From contig JAAPAO010000041.1 of the NCBI GenBank assembly GCA_013115145.1, positions 1 through 64,000 on the forward strand: a stretch of 64,000 bases of DNA. Reading direction: 5' to 3'. The DNA is from Perkinsus chesapeaki (lineage: Eukaryota > Perkinsozoa > Perkinsida > Perkinsidae). Under the pieces are notes generated by a model. It did no database searches. It worked only from the letters and a program-made list of their open reading frames with translations, and was not told the DNA's origin. Each line of letters opens with the position of its first letter. Position 1 is the stretch's first letter. Positions 48,001-59,525 of this stretch are shown in pieces. The position numbers and the translations under genes are program-made.

Positions 48001-51000
48001 TATCAATCAAGTGTCTTCTGCCATCAGGTCGATCGACTGGTAGAGGTCTTGCTCCGGTTGCGGAAGGCTACTCCGATAGCTGTGAACGATCGATCACTGC
48101 TGGTGATGGCCCGGCGGTTTTGCAGAGTATACGAGGATAGGCGAAAGCGCCTTGAGGAAGTGGATGGAATCCCCGCCTTGTATACACTGATGCGGTTTGT
48201 TACAGGCTGGGGCAAGGTTACGTGGTTGCTGCCAGCGTCTAGATGGCATTGCAAAGTGGATCGAAGAGAAGGAGAAGGTAATCTCCGTGGAGCTACAGCC
48301 TAAACACGATAAGCTGAAGGCGGAGGTCGACGCCATTGTGGTAGTGTATGGTACTCTTTATTCCCTACTGTGAACTCAACAGGAGCTCCTGGAAGCACAA
48401 CAGGCTAATGCTTCTGAATATCGTGATGAAATAGAAGAGGGAGCGGCTAGGGCTGACCGTCGAGCCAGTGAAGTAGCTCAGCTGTGCCGAGAGGGGCCGC
48501 TTTTAGCTTGCCTGCTCTCTGAGGTGCGTAATTTACGGATTGAATACGAGAAGGAGCTAGGACCGACCAAGGAGGCTTTAGAGGAGTCAATAGCCGGGAT
48601 GGCTGGCTATGCTCCAAGTGATGTTACCTTAACCTTTGCTGCTGATAATCGCCCAGTGTTCAGATGTTGTAGTAGAGGTATTAGAACTAGTGCCTACACC
48701 GGATGCCTCAATGGATCTACTAAACGCCTTGTACACCTTAGTTGCTGAAGGTATAGCTGTGGTAATTCTAACTGGCAGCTCTCCCATGTAGAGGACCATG
48801 TGGCAAATGACTGGGAGAGCACACGGGATGCGTTGATGGAGCTGAGCAGCTCGGGGAAGCTAGCATCCAGCTTGATGGGCTTGGATGCCGAGAAGCTTAC
48901 AGAGGCATCTCTGGCTGCAATGAGGAAGTTGGAATGCGTGGATTCAGTGAAGTATAATGTAGGCGAGCTGCGTGGTATCAAGCCGGATGCCCTCGCTCAT
49001 AGGAAGCCCCGAAGATGCCATCGTTGTGGATGCACTCGCTGCACTCGCTTATTATTGCTTTATTGACTCATCAGGAAGCGCTCCACCGCCTACAGCCGCA
49101 GCTTGCCAAGATCACCGAAGTCGAACAGGTAGCTCGCAAATGCGTCTCAAGTTCCAGCAGGAAGGTCAGGAACTAAGCATCATAAGAACTGATCAGGAGG
49201 TCCAGAAAGCTGATCTGGGCAATGCAGCGGGGGTGGGCGAAGATACCACCTCAAGGCTGGAAGCAGCTGAAACCGAAAGGGCCGAGACGGAGGCGTCCAT
49301 CGCAGCCTTGACGGAACGGCTAGCGAGGGCTCGAACTGTATATGAGGTAAATTGTGGACGCCTCGGTTGGATCGTCAATGTGGTTTGGTGGAAGACGATA
49401 AGTGTGTATTTTCAGGCGTGCAAGAGGATGAGGGAATCTGTATGGGAGCCACGTTACTCTGCGGTAGAGGCTGAGATGTTGGCATTGACGGGCGACGCCC
49501 TGCTTGCTGCCTTTTTCCTCACCTGCCTCGCCGGTGCTCCGCCCACCGATCGCGCGAAGAGTGTCTCTGTATGCAAGAGCATACTTACCGATCTGGCTCT
49601 ACCGTTCAGTGAGAAGTTATCCATATTAGATATCATATCACCTCACCCAGTAGAGGTAGGCGTGACAGCGTCTTGGAACCATGAGAAAGCGCTTGCACGA
49701 GCAGTGACGGTTTATTTAGGTCACGAAGTGGCGAGCGGAGAGAGTTCCGGACAGCCTAGTTGACAGCGTTGGCATTCTGCACTACATAACCAACGTTGAG
49801 GGCAGGTTGGCGCTTATTGTAGATCCGCAAGGGAGGGCTTTGAAATGGATTAAGTCCCACTTGGTCTCGCTAATGGTGTGACAGCACCTTCGGCATGGTT
49901 CACATTGGCTGGTGGTTATTAGATAGTATCCGCTGCTTCACCTTCTGAGATCCCAACAACTGTCAGAGAGGCATCGGCGTCGAAGGGTGATATCTTGGTT
50001 GAAGACGACAGTGAGCCCTCGCGGACTCCTGCTGTAGCTCCCACCGCGGCTTCATTCGTAGTGTCAGAGGATGCAGTCGCCGCGGTGTTCAGAACGCTGG
50101 AGGAAATAAGAGCTAGGATGCCCAATGGAGAGAAATCGCCTCCGAGGTAAGTGTGATACTTTCCCTCCGACTACAGGATGTATTGTTTGTTCCGAACTTG
50201 TTTGTGTTTAGGATATATATCGTTACTACACAGCCCATGTCTCCTTATGTCAAGGATAACTGCCGAAGGGAATCGTTCGATGTGTTTGACTTCACTCTAG
50301 AAGCGAGTGGTATGGGCGCCATCGTCGTTGATGCGGTGAGCTGCCGCGTGCTTTGTGACGTTTCGTAGCGCTGTAGTTGCAGATTGTCGATGAGATGGAG
50401 CCCCGTCTCGAGCTTCAGAGGCAAAGTCTTCAATTGATGAGGATATCGGATTCAACAAGATTAGATGAGTTGGAACGTGATCTGTCGAAGCAGCTACTTG
50501 CCCCCGACGCTGATGGTGGAGAGGAAAGCATTGTCATCAGCAATGAGGCCGTGACGTCTATCTGTAAAAATACTGCTTACCACCAGGAGATAGGTCGTAG
50601 TGGCCTTGGTATTGATAGGCCGGACGTGTGAGGAGATTACAAGCCTCAGGGAGCAGATCTCTGGCCATTGTAGCTTGCCCACAGCTATGGAGGAAGTCAT
50701 TCATAAGTAGGCTTAGCAGGATAAGTGTCAATTGCCGACAGCAATTGTGACAGATACAGCCCATTGAGGAGCAGCATAACTGCTGTATTGAAAATCATTT
50801 CATCATTGACGAAGCTAAACCCTTCATACCGGTAGTCACATCATCTCGTGCAATGTCCCCGCATCGTCACCGGCGGACGGCTCCATGCCGTTCTCACAAT
50901 CACTCCAGCACATGACAGGTTCTCCATCGATGCGTTGACTAAGGGATGCTTATTTGCACTGCGCGACAAGCATGATAAAGATCCATCCGAAATGGCAAAG

Positions 51001-53823
51001 TTGTGCACGGAACAACTCGTGAGAATGGCGCTGCTTGGATGCGCTGAGGTAGGGGTCCTCGCGTAGTGGACTAGTGCCGGCGCACTGTAGGCCGATCGCT
51101 TTGTTGCTGCTGTTGGCTTTGCCTTCGCATTGGAATCGTTGGTCTCTCCTCGACCAGAGGCCTATGATCTGTACGCTGCGCTGCTGTGCAAAGGAACCAT
51201 CTCTGACGAAGTGGACGGTAAGTCAACTCTCCCGAGCTGATTCCGGTTGCCGGCGTGGCTCTTTATGTCGGGTCTTGTCAGCAGCAGCAACATGCATGCC
51301 CCAGAGCCTTCAGACCGATGCACAGTGGGTTACTGAAGATATTTGGGACAATCTGAACAAACTGTGAGCCATTGAACAGTGAATCGCGGTGGATTGTACA
51401 ACTCCTATGATAGTCAACGCGCCGGTGGTTCGTTGTCGGACATCACGGTGAAGCTTATCGAGGACCCTGCTAGCTGGACTCGCCTACGAGCATCTGGCGA
51501 CGATTGGCCTATTAATTTGAGTGCTCTTGAAAGAGCTGTTGTATCACAGGCGATCGAAAGCGACTTCGTCGTAAGCTAGATTCCTAAGACAACGCTGAGG
51601 CTTGCGCCTGTAGAGTCAACACCTGCAAGAGTTAGTTTCTGACAAGCTGGTCTACCCTTCATTATCAACCTATTATAATATGTTACGTGCTCTTCGATCT
51701 TTGCCTTCGAGAGACTTTCCCTTTATGGTTTTATGCGGAGGAGCATTAAATATCCAATATCAGTTGGACGTCCTTTATCAAATGCTTGTAAGCTGCAGTG
51801 TAGCTGGTGTGCAATAGCTGAGTATCCAGGGCATTTCCCCGGAGCTCCTCGCGGGTGTCCTATCAGTCGCAGACGTCCAGGTTGATACGCTCACCAGCGT
51901 CATTACAGAGGCAGCAAGGTGCGACTTCCGTGGGCCACGTGGCTTTGAAAGCTCCTTTACGAGTAGTCCTTTATCTCAAATACGACCGGCTCCCTCAGTT
52001 CCGGTCGAATCGTTATATTACGCGACGTGGACTTCGGAGGTAGCGTAGTAATCGAGGTCTTCCAGCTGATACAGGGATATGCTGATGATGGTGGCTCGAG
52101 ACCGCTAGAAGGCTTCCGGATTATACTAGTTGTTGAAGATGTGTCGAGGCTGTCCGAGAAGGTGGCAAGTTGCTAATATTCATCACGGCAACAATACTGA
52201 CAGATACTTAGCTCGAGTGTGATGGTATCCGTGCCCGAGTCGTGGATCACAGATGCTACTCAACGACTGATGTAGGGGCTACAGATTTAGTTTGATGGCA
52301 GACCGTCTGAGATCGAATTTACGATATCCTTGCAGATTTCCAGAAGAGCATGCCGCTGGAGGTCAAATCTCCGGAGTGGACGAGTCCAGCCGTCTCCAGC
52401 AGATCTTATTTCGGTTGGATCGTGGAAGATCACTTATGTACACAAGCCGGGGTTTACACGTCTCGAGCTGCTCGCAGCCCTCTATAACTTAATTACCTCA
52501 GGGACCACAGGCTAGCTGCAAGAGGGCTCGCAATGGCTATAGGTTGTGCACAGCCAAGCGGCGCTGAACTTACGGCACATTTTGAAGAATTCCTTCTACG
52601 GGACGTGATCCTTGGCAGCAACAGTTGCACAGTAGCCGCAAAGGAAAGTACGAGTGGCCAGACATTCCGGAAGACCAAGGCTGCATCTGTCAGGACTCGA
52701 CCTGCTTTACAATGAAGCTTTAGCAGCAGCCCGACTGCACCCGTGCTATAGCGAGTAAATATGATGCATCTTATTCCTCAGCAAGTGCCAGCAATTTAGG
52801 ACCATACCAACGGAGACGAATGTCGCATGGGACGACAAACAACGTAGGTCGCAGCTAATCACGAGCATCATTAGAAGTTGGCTTTTATAGGCTATGGGCT
52901 TATGGCCCTTCTCGGCGTCACGCCTCTTACTTCTTCTCAAACGAGTTCAGAATCGGCCACTGAAGTTGTTTTACTCAAAGCACTTGCCTCTTCAGCTCTA
53001 ACGTGAGTTTTTTCGAAGTTTCATCTTTGCTCGCAGTGATTGGATAGTTTGTGTAGATCAACGGACGTTAAAGAACAAGGTTTGGTACACGCTTTGGCGG
53101 CCGAGTGCTCTTCATTGAACCGCACCATGGCGGAGCTCCAAATGTCGATGAACTATTCAGATTTGGCAAAGCACCTCCAGCGGATACATCTGCAGAAGGA
53201 ATTCCTGCAGAGCTGGTAGCCACACTTATTTTTACATTTGATTGATAATGAACGACCAGGATCGATCAGGGCCTGCCTACCGTGTGGCCGTTGAATCTCT
53301 TTTCACGTACCAGTCGATTGCTACTGTCTTATCTACAAAACACAGAAATCACAGAGGCCGAGGGATTAGTTTGGAGACTAACGGCGCTTCCTGCAGGGAC
53401 GGAGCTCCAGCAAATGATGAACGACTTCGTGACTGTAAGTGTCAGGGTAGGGAATACCGGAGGAAAAGCCTGTAGGTATCTGGCCTACATGTTGTGAAGG
53501 GCGAATGGATTAATGGTGCTTTACGCTCCTCCGCATCAGTGAGCGTCAGTCCCAACGCCTTGCCCATTATGGTCCTCTCTGCCACCACGCGCCACCTCGT
53601 CGAAGGCCGGGAGCCATCGCGGTATACTTGTATCCCACTTTATTGCGGCCCAGAGTGGGTTAGAGCGCATCTTGTTTATTTTAATGGTATTTCGCTCAGC
53701 CCTATTATCGATGTTGCGGTACCGGTGGAGGACGAGGAATCAAGAGTCCAGTTGGCGGCGAATGAGGCTCGCATTGTTTTGCTCGGTTCATGTCGTCATG
53801 ACGCATGTCACGTAGTCCGATGA
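39065..53823 (+). CDS. Dynein heavy chain, inner-arm type, with degenerate AAA1
   Basis: About 14.8 kb in many exons, 50 bp after the HU-domain gene. The tail carries LAVRQSIVDYLLKD (about 39886), as in single-headed DNAH1/3/7/12-type chains. The linker covers 41.2-42.7 kb (LWALAQHFNGEYQQWTRGPL). AAA1 (43.3-44.6 kb) is recognisable from YGYEYVGEEGRLVMTPRTLK, but Walker A reads GPSGKGSLVRDI (44072-44107) and Walker B LLKDIDRV (44216-44239). AAA2 keeps GPSCSGKST and FIFDGP (45074). AAA3 keeps GPRGSGKSA (about 46059). AAA4 has SEQGSVGKAT (47319-47348). The stalk and microtubule-binding tip lie at 48.0-49.35 kb, AAA5 at 49.4-49.9 (LIVDPQGRALKWI), and AAA6 at 50.2-51.1 (FDFTLEASGMGAIVVDA). The C-terminal domain includes YTCIPLYCGPEW (53628), with stop 53821-53823. 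Splice joins were not all checked. Confidence 0.88.
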
Positions 53824-53893
53824 TTATCTCTTATGCTTGGTTGTCGAGTTTTCACAGTTGTGCTGAGCGTAACATCAGGAAATATTTTTCATC

Positions 53894-55816
53894 ATGAGAC
53901 CGCATAGGTCACCACTACAACCAAGTCATCGAACTGAAATTGCACTGTTGGTCGATAAGGCCATTTCTGTCTTACAGAGTGAGCCTTATTTTGGCTCCAT
54001 AGAGGACACAGTGTCTTGTTCCAGTGACTGTATCGGCTTTGGCCCGTGAACGCGACATTCTCGATGATGAGTGGCGACGCTTGGAGGAGGCCGATCAGAG
54101 CGATATGGCAGGTGTCCACGATCATTCTGTGTCAGCGGATCGTTCTGGTGAAGCTGGTGGCGTGCCATCAATTGATGAGGGAGCGGTAGGGACACAAGTT
54201 GTTCATGTACACGACACTTACTCATCTCTCGAGTAATTGTCAGGTTAGTGTATCGGACCTTATCCCTGCGACGCCCCGAGGGACCGATCCAGTAGCAGCT
54301 GCAGCGGCTGTTGCTGCGATGGACTTCGACCCACAAGCCGCTATTTCACCGATGAAGGCTGCTCAGGCATCTCGGCATCTCCTTCCTCGGGGAAGAGGGA
54401 GCCGTCGGTCAAGTGGAGTACCTGGCGTGAGTTGGCATTCTCAAACAGGTATCTACATTGCTTGCTTCATCACTAGTGAGCTGGTATTTCAGGGCGATGG
54501 GTTGCGCGATGGACTGGCGAAGATAAAAAAGAGCATTCAAAAGGCTTCTCTGCTAAACGCCACGGGGATGCCAAAGCCCTTCAGATGGCTGTTGGTGAGT
54601 CGGCTAGTCCGCCCCCTTGTGGGCCTCCTGATAATGGTGTTTTCAGCAACTAGAAGAGCCATGCACGTTAGGGCATCTGACCATCCCACGCCCATCGTTG
54701 GAGATACGTCTATTACTTCCCCTTCGGATGAAGCGGAACAGGACGAGGAACCAGCAGCCAAGAGGAGTCGGGACGAAGGCCAACTTTGTATGGCCACAAC
54801 ATCTGAAGTGGCCCTGATATATTTGCCAGATGAAACCATATCAGCGTTAGCTCAACTTGCAAGTGATCCGGCGCTTGGCCACCCAGGACCACCTGATCGT
54901 ATTGCCAGTGTAGAGGACTGCTTGGCTCTATGTGATCTCGGCACGGTATCGTATTAGCATTAGCGTGATCCTCACTATTCTCTGTACTGTCAGCTGGGGT
55001 CACACCCCCTCAGCCCTGAAGGAGAGCGAGAAGTGGCCGAGGCAGTACTACCGCCCCTCCCTGAAGGGGTTCATGCCAGTTCAGACCGTCCCAGTGGTGT
55101 AAGAACTTGCTTTAGTCTCGACCATGTCTCTGTCATCGTCATCCTAGGTACAAGGCATAACTTGGCACCCGCTCAATCGAACATGGGCAACACGGTGGCG
55201 CGAAGCCGAAGGTCAACAACGAAGCAAGAGCTTTGCCGTGTCTAAGTATGGCGATGAAGGGGCTTATAGGCTCGCTATACGCTTACGGAAGGTATAGTGA
55301 TTAACACTTGGCAAAGCTAGAATCGTATTGGTTCTTTTTCAGTTGTTGGAAGAGTTAGGTTTTATCTCGCCTCATCTTGGGCGACCATCAGATCGAGGCA
55401 CGCCACCGATGTCGGCTCTACCGAGCACTGAGGCTTGGATTCCGAGTGCTATACCGGTCCCTGAGGAGCAGGCTTCAGAACTGCAAGTCGTACCACACCG
55501 TGGCCCTGGCAACAAAATGAGAAGTGGTGTTCCTGGTGTAACATGGAACGAGACTTATCAGATGTGGGTAGCTCGTTGGCGAGAAGAGCCCAAAGGTGAG
55601 CTTTACTAAGTGTTAGCCGATCAAAACTTAAGATTTTTGTTAGGTCGGGAGAACAGCAGAACGTTCTCTGTCAAGCAATACGGTGCTAACGAGGCTCTGC
55701 AAATGGCAATTGATTATAGAAGAATGATGGAGGATGTCGGTAGAGTATGTCTCCCAAGAGGAGCTACTCCTTCCAATACCATATCTCATCACAGTGATGC
55801 AGCAGATCATCAATAA
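53894..55816 (+). CDS. Protein with three AP2 DNA-binding domains
   Basis: ATG 53894; a 46-nt intron joins TEIALLVDKAISVLQ to MTVSALARERDILDDEW, a helical N-terminus. Three AP2 domains follow, each split by one intron near the same place. Domain 1 (54412-54596) is SGVPGVSWHSQTG joined to RWVARWTGEDKKEHSKGFSA and KALQMAV. Domain 2 (about 55090-55290) is GITWHPLNRTWATRWREAEG, SKSFAVSKYGDEGAYRLAIR. Domain 3 (about 55518-55735) is SGVPGVTWNETYQMWVARWR then SRTFSVKQYGANEALQMAID. Between them are Ser/Pro/Glu-rich linkers with a possible basic signal (AKRSRDEG). Stop 55814-55816. AP2 domains bind DNA in plant ERF and apicomplexan ApiAP2 regulators, so a transcription factor role is likely. The conserved intron position suggests domain duplication. 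Confidence 0.85.
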
Positions 55817-55904
55817 TCTAATAATACTGCTGGAGCAAGCATATTTCTATGCTTCATGTCGAGTTCAAACGCGATACTTTTTACAGCGATTTTGTGTGTT
55901 TTAT

Positions 55905-56746
55905 ATGTCTCGGCTGAAAGCGAGTCTGAGGATTAAAAGTGAGAGCTCAGTCTTATCCTTTGGTGATGAAAGCATCTTGCAGATGACCCAATCGTCAATC
56001 ACTTGGTCAACGCAGCCCCTTTCTTCGAGGACAATCTAGTGCCAGACTTCGCCGTCGAGACCAACACTGCAATATTATACATTACGTAAAGCTGAGATGA
56101 AGTGCCGCCATATCGGCTCGGTATAGGTTAGGCACCTATCGTCGAAAGCGTGACGAGGTTTCGAGACGTGTCCGTGAGCTAAGTCGAGTGGTGCCTCCAT
56201 ATCGCGTTAACGTCTTGCTATGTCTGGTAATGTACATTGAAGATGCTGTCTTTATGTCCACTTGCATTCGCCTTAGGTTGACATCCCAGCAGCTGAAGCA
56301 GGAGAGTGTCTTGAGTCTCTCAATTTGATAGCAGTCCAAACCGGTCTTTCTCTTATACTTGCGTGGTCTAATGTTGAAGCATCTAGATACGTTCAAACGC
56401 TATATAAGTACCAAGGTACGTGCAATGCTGTTGGACTGTATATATTTTATATTACTCAGGCAAAGAAGCTTCTATTATACGGGGCATACATCGTGTAGCA
56501 GCCGAAGATACTGTTGGTCGGGCCGAAGAAGCTTTAACGGCTGTTCGAGGGTCTGCAAGCAAGACTGATGTTAAGAATCTCTTCAAGCGTCACGGGTACG
56601 TAATTAATATGTTCTTAAGATATAGACACCATTTCAGGAGCTTCAAGAACATTATATCGGCTTCTAAGGGTGACTTAATGCAGATACATGGCATTGGAGA
56701 GGCAAAGGCGCAAGTCCTAGACCGATGCTTCAATGAGAGATTCTAA
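55905..56746 (+). CDS. ERCC1: ERCC1/Rad10 DNA repair nuclease subunit
   Basis: ATG 55905 encodes MSRLKASLRIK; a 44-nt intron leads to NDPIVNHLVNAAPFFEDNLV and PDFAVETNTAILYIT, matching the start of the ERCC1 central domain (NPVL...PDY). Next, across introns, come YRRKRDEVSRRVRELSRVVP, YRVNVLLCLVDIPAAEAGEC, LSLILAWSNVEASRYVQTLY (56340-56400), ASIIRGIHRVAAEDTVGRAE, and the tandem helix-hairpin-helix part KTDVKNLFKRHG then SFKNIISASKGDLMQIHGIG with EAKAQVLDRCFNERF. Stop 56744-56746. It is shorter at the N-terminus than animal ERCC1, like compact protist forms. ERCC1 pairs with the XPF nuclease for nucleotide excision and crosslink repair; XPF is not in the window. It ends 122 bp before the next start. 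Confidence 0.93.
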
Positions 56747-56868
56747 CACAACTTCCAACCTTGCATCGACGCCGTACGTGTCGAGTTGCGTGGCGTATCG
56801 ATCGACAGGGCGTGCGCGTTATCGCTTCCTGTAGAGGGCTTTTTACGTGCAGAATTTCGTTCTTGACA

Positions 56869-58629
56869 ATGGCTTCTTCTCATTCGTCTCCTTCACCAGA
56901 GTCGCCTTTTACTGGTCATACCGTATCGTTGGACGATAGAGCTAATATGTTGGGCTCACCGTCCATACGAGCTAAGTCAGGTGGAGTATCTACTAAGACC
57001 GCTGATGGATTTGTCAACGCCACATCATCTTCAGCGGCTGATGATTGTGTGAATGGTACATCAGCGGCCGTGGCATTTGGTGTACCACCGTCCCAGTCAT
57101 CGCCTTATCATGGATTCGTCGATGATTCGGCGTCGTCTACCTTTGGATATCATGATAGCATATTCTCGGATCTCAATCTAAGAGTGTCTATGAAAAACTC
57201 CTTCTTAAATATCGATGAGCCAAGCGCTGGTGGCCTCGATGATTTGGCAATGCCAGAACTTACTCGTGGCCAGACTGCCCCAGGTATCTTCCCTTCTGGC
57301 AGACGTGACATTGATTCACAGATCCCTAGTGCCGATTCTCAAGTACCCCTTATTGGTCTATCCTGGTCACCAGTTATGCATTCGCTTCCAGAGGAAAATG
57401 CATGTTGTGGCAATCTTTCTTCTGGACCGCATGGATCAATGGATGGTCACTCCGACCATGATAGCTCGGATTCCCATGAATTAGCTGCTACCATATCTGC
57501 CGCATTGGGACTGGAAAGCAGTAGGGATTCTGATGTTGCTTCTATTTTGGGAGCTGCCGCTGCCAGAGCGGATCAATCTGGGCAAGATATGGATGCATTA
57601 AGACTACAGAATCAGATATTAACCAATGCGTTATTTTCTATCGCAGCTGCCAACGAAAGGAGACAGCAGCAGAATGGTGTTGATGGTGGTGGTTTGCATT
57701 ATGGTCGCTCACATGATGATTTACAGCTGGCTCACGGCAAATCCGTAGCAGCTCAGTCCCCTTCTTTCCCTTGTAATACTAATTTTGCACCCATTGCTCC
57801 TGGAAGCAGCAGCTGTGGGAGTAGTACTATAACTCATAGTTCTGGATCTCCCCCTATGGGTGTTGCTGTGGGTCCACCCCCTCCACCAGAGGAAGGAGAT
57901 GACGATATCAACAATACGACGGTTATGCTTCGGAACATTCCTAATAAGTATGATACTCGGTCACTTATAGAGCAAGTTCATCTTAAAGGTTTTGAGGACA
58001 CCTTCAACTTCTTCTACTTACCGATAGATTTCAGAAATAAATGCAATGTGGGATATGCATTTCTAAACTTCAGGCAGCATTCGAGAGCTCTAGATTTTAA
58101 GCGAGCGTTCTCTAATTATAGACTTCCGGCTCAGAATTCCCATAAGATATGTCAAGTCTGCTGGGCTCGAGTACAAGGATTTGATAAGAATGTTGAGCAC
58201 TATAGAAACTCGCCTATTGCTGAAGAGTATAGGCCTCTTATTGCCGACAAGGAAGGTCGGTGGATTCCTTTTCCCAAGCCCGATCCTCATGTAGAGGAGA
58301 TTATTCGTGCCCGTATAGAACAAGAAGAGATGGCTAGAGCATCAGGAGGTAATAAGAAGGGTCATGGTTCAGCATCAACTAAAGGAAAAGAGAGTCATAA
58401 GATATTTGTCGGAGGCTTGGCTCGAAATACTACTAGCAGTGTACTTCGAGATCACTTCTCTAAGTTTGGTGACGTTAAGGATGCTTCAGTAGTGATGGAT
58501 CGTACTTCTGGGAAGAGCAGAGGTTTTGGGTTTTGCCTCTTCGACCACGATGTTCCCAAGTCCGTATTTGAGACATCTCACGAGATCGATGGAGTGCCAG
58601 TTGCCGTGAAGTACTATTCGTCCAACTGA
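56869..58629 (+). CDS. Mei2-like RNA-binding protein with extra C-terminal RRM
   Basis: The frame is open from 56761, but the first ATG is at 56869 (MASSHSSPSPESP), giving 586 residues without introns. Residues 1-340 are Ser/Gly/Ala-rich, with low-complexity patches and a possible helix (MDALRLQNQILTNALFSIAA). Residues about 349-445 form a Mei2-type RRM: TTVMLRNIPNKYDTRSLIEQ, then FNFFYLPIDFRNKCNVGYAF and ICQVCWARVQGFDKNVEHY. After a Lys/Gly linker, residues about 509-586 form an ordinary RRM with RNP2 KIFVGGL and RNP1 KSRGFGFCLF. Mei2 proteins bind RNA in meiosis and development; in known members the Mei2-type RRM is usually the last domain. The gene is AT-richer than its neighbours. Confidence 0.92.
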   Translation: MASSHSSPSPESPFTGHTVSLDDRANMLGSPSIRAKSGGVSTKTADGFVNATSSSAADDCVNGTSAAVAFGVPPSQSSPYHGFVDDSASSTFGYHDSIFSDLNLRVSMKNSFLNIDEPSAGGLDDLAMPELTRGQTAPGIFPSGRRDIDSQIPSADSQVPLIGLSWSPVMHSLPEENACCGNLSSGPHGSMDGHSDHDSSDSHELAATISAALGLESSRDSDVASILGAAAARADQSGQDMDALRLQNQILTNALFSIAAANERRQQQNGVDGGGLHYGRSHDDLQLAHGKSVAAQSPSFPCNTNFAPIAPGSSSCGSSTITHSSGSPPMGVAVGPPPPPEEGDDDINNTTVMLRNIPNKYDTRSLIEQVHLKGFEDTFNFFYLPIDFRNKCNVGYAFLNFRQHSRALDFKRAFSNYRLPAQNSHKICQVCWARVQGFDKNVEHYRNSPIAEEYRPLIADKEGRWIPFPKPDPHVEEIIRARIEQEEMARASGGNKKGHGSASTKGKESHKIFVGGLARNTTSSVLRDHFSKFGDVKDASVVMDRTSGKSRGFGFCLFDHDVPKSVFETSHEIDGVPVAVKYYSSN

Positions 58630-59525
58630 AATGTAATGCTCCTACTTTGTTCACGTATCTGGGGCATTTGTCATAATTACTGTCTATGGTTGTTGCCATT
58701 ATTGTCTCTCTCACGCACAGGTAAGCAGCCTATTGTTGCGAGTGAGAATTGCTGTACTTTGTATTTTTAGGGTATCATAGCATTGCCAGAGTGAGGCCAT
58801 GTGTATTTGGAGTCCTCCGAACTTCATAGCTTTTACTCTGGTCACTCACTAAGTTGTTCAAGAAGTTGATGTTCATGCTGAAGCGGCTTACAGGCAATAT
58901 TATTATGGGTAAACTGTTCCACTACGAGGTTTAGTGCCTATCTGGCAATATGCTGTTATGTATACCCCTTTCATAACGTTTCCGACTGAGAAGGTTAGCC
59001 CATCACGATAAGTTAGTTGTACACATTTTCCTGTAACATATCACGAAGTTCTCAGTAGTGGTTAGCAGTGGTACACTGAGCGATCAGCTTTCCGCTTTGC
59101 TGCATAGTAGGCCGCCGATCCCCACCATGTGGAGGAACTGTGGTTGATATGCATTGGAAAGCGTCTTGAAGAAGCTCTTTTATTCACATGCGTCAGAATC
59201 AGGGCATTCTACTTGTACAGTTTGCTCTGAGTGTCTATGAAGATCGCCGCAAGCCTGCTACTTGTTTTGACATATGATGATGATCTCTACCGTTTTACCA
59301 TTGTCTTATCAAAGCCATCGATAGGCTTCTGCTGTACTGCGTGAGACTCGTCACATACCCGCCCAACTGCTTCCACCGTTTGCTACTCCACTAACATCGC
59401 CCTATTCATTATAATGCCCACAATGTCAGTGTTGCGTAGTAAACAAAGCTAGTAGTAGTAGAAGCAGCATACCGACTGCAACTCCTTCATCTCAGCGTTC
59501 CCCAAGTGTCAGAGCATTTGTTGCG
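58630..59525. other. Intergenic; no gene seen
   Basis: About 900 bp between the Mei2-like gene and IFT81. I see no conserved exon, RNA gene or strong repeat. It should hold the 3' UTR of one gene and the promoter of the next. Confidence 0.45.
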
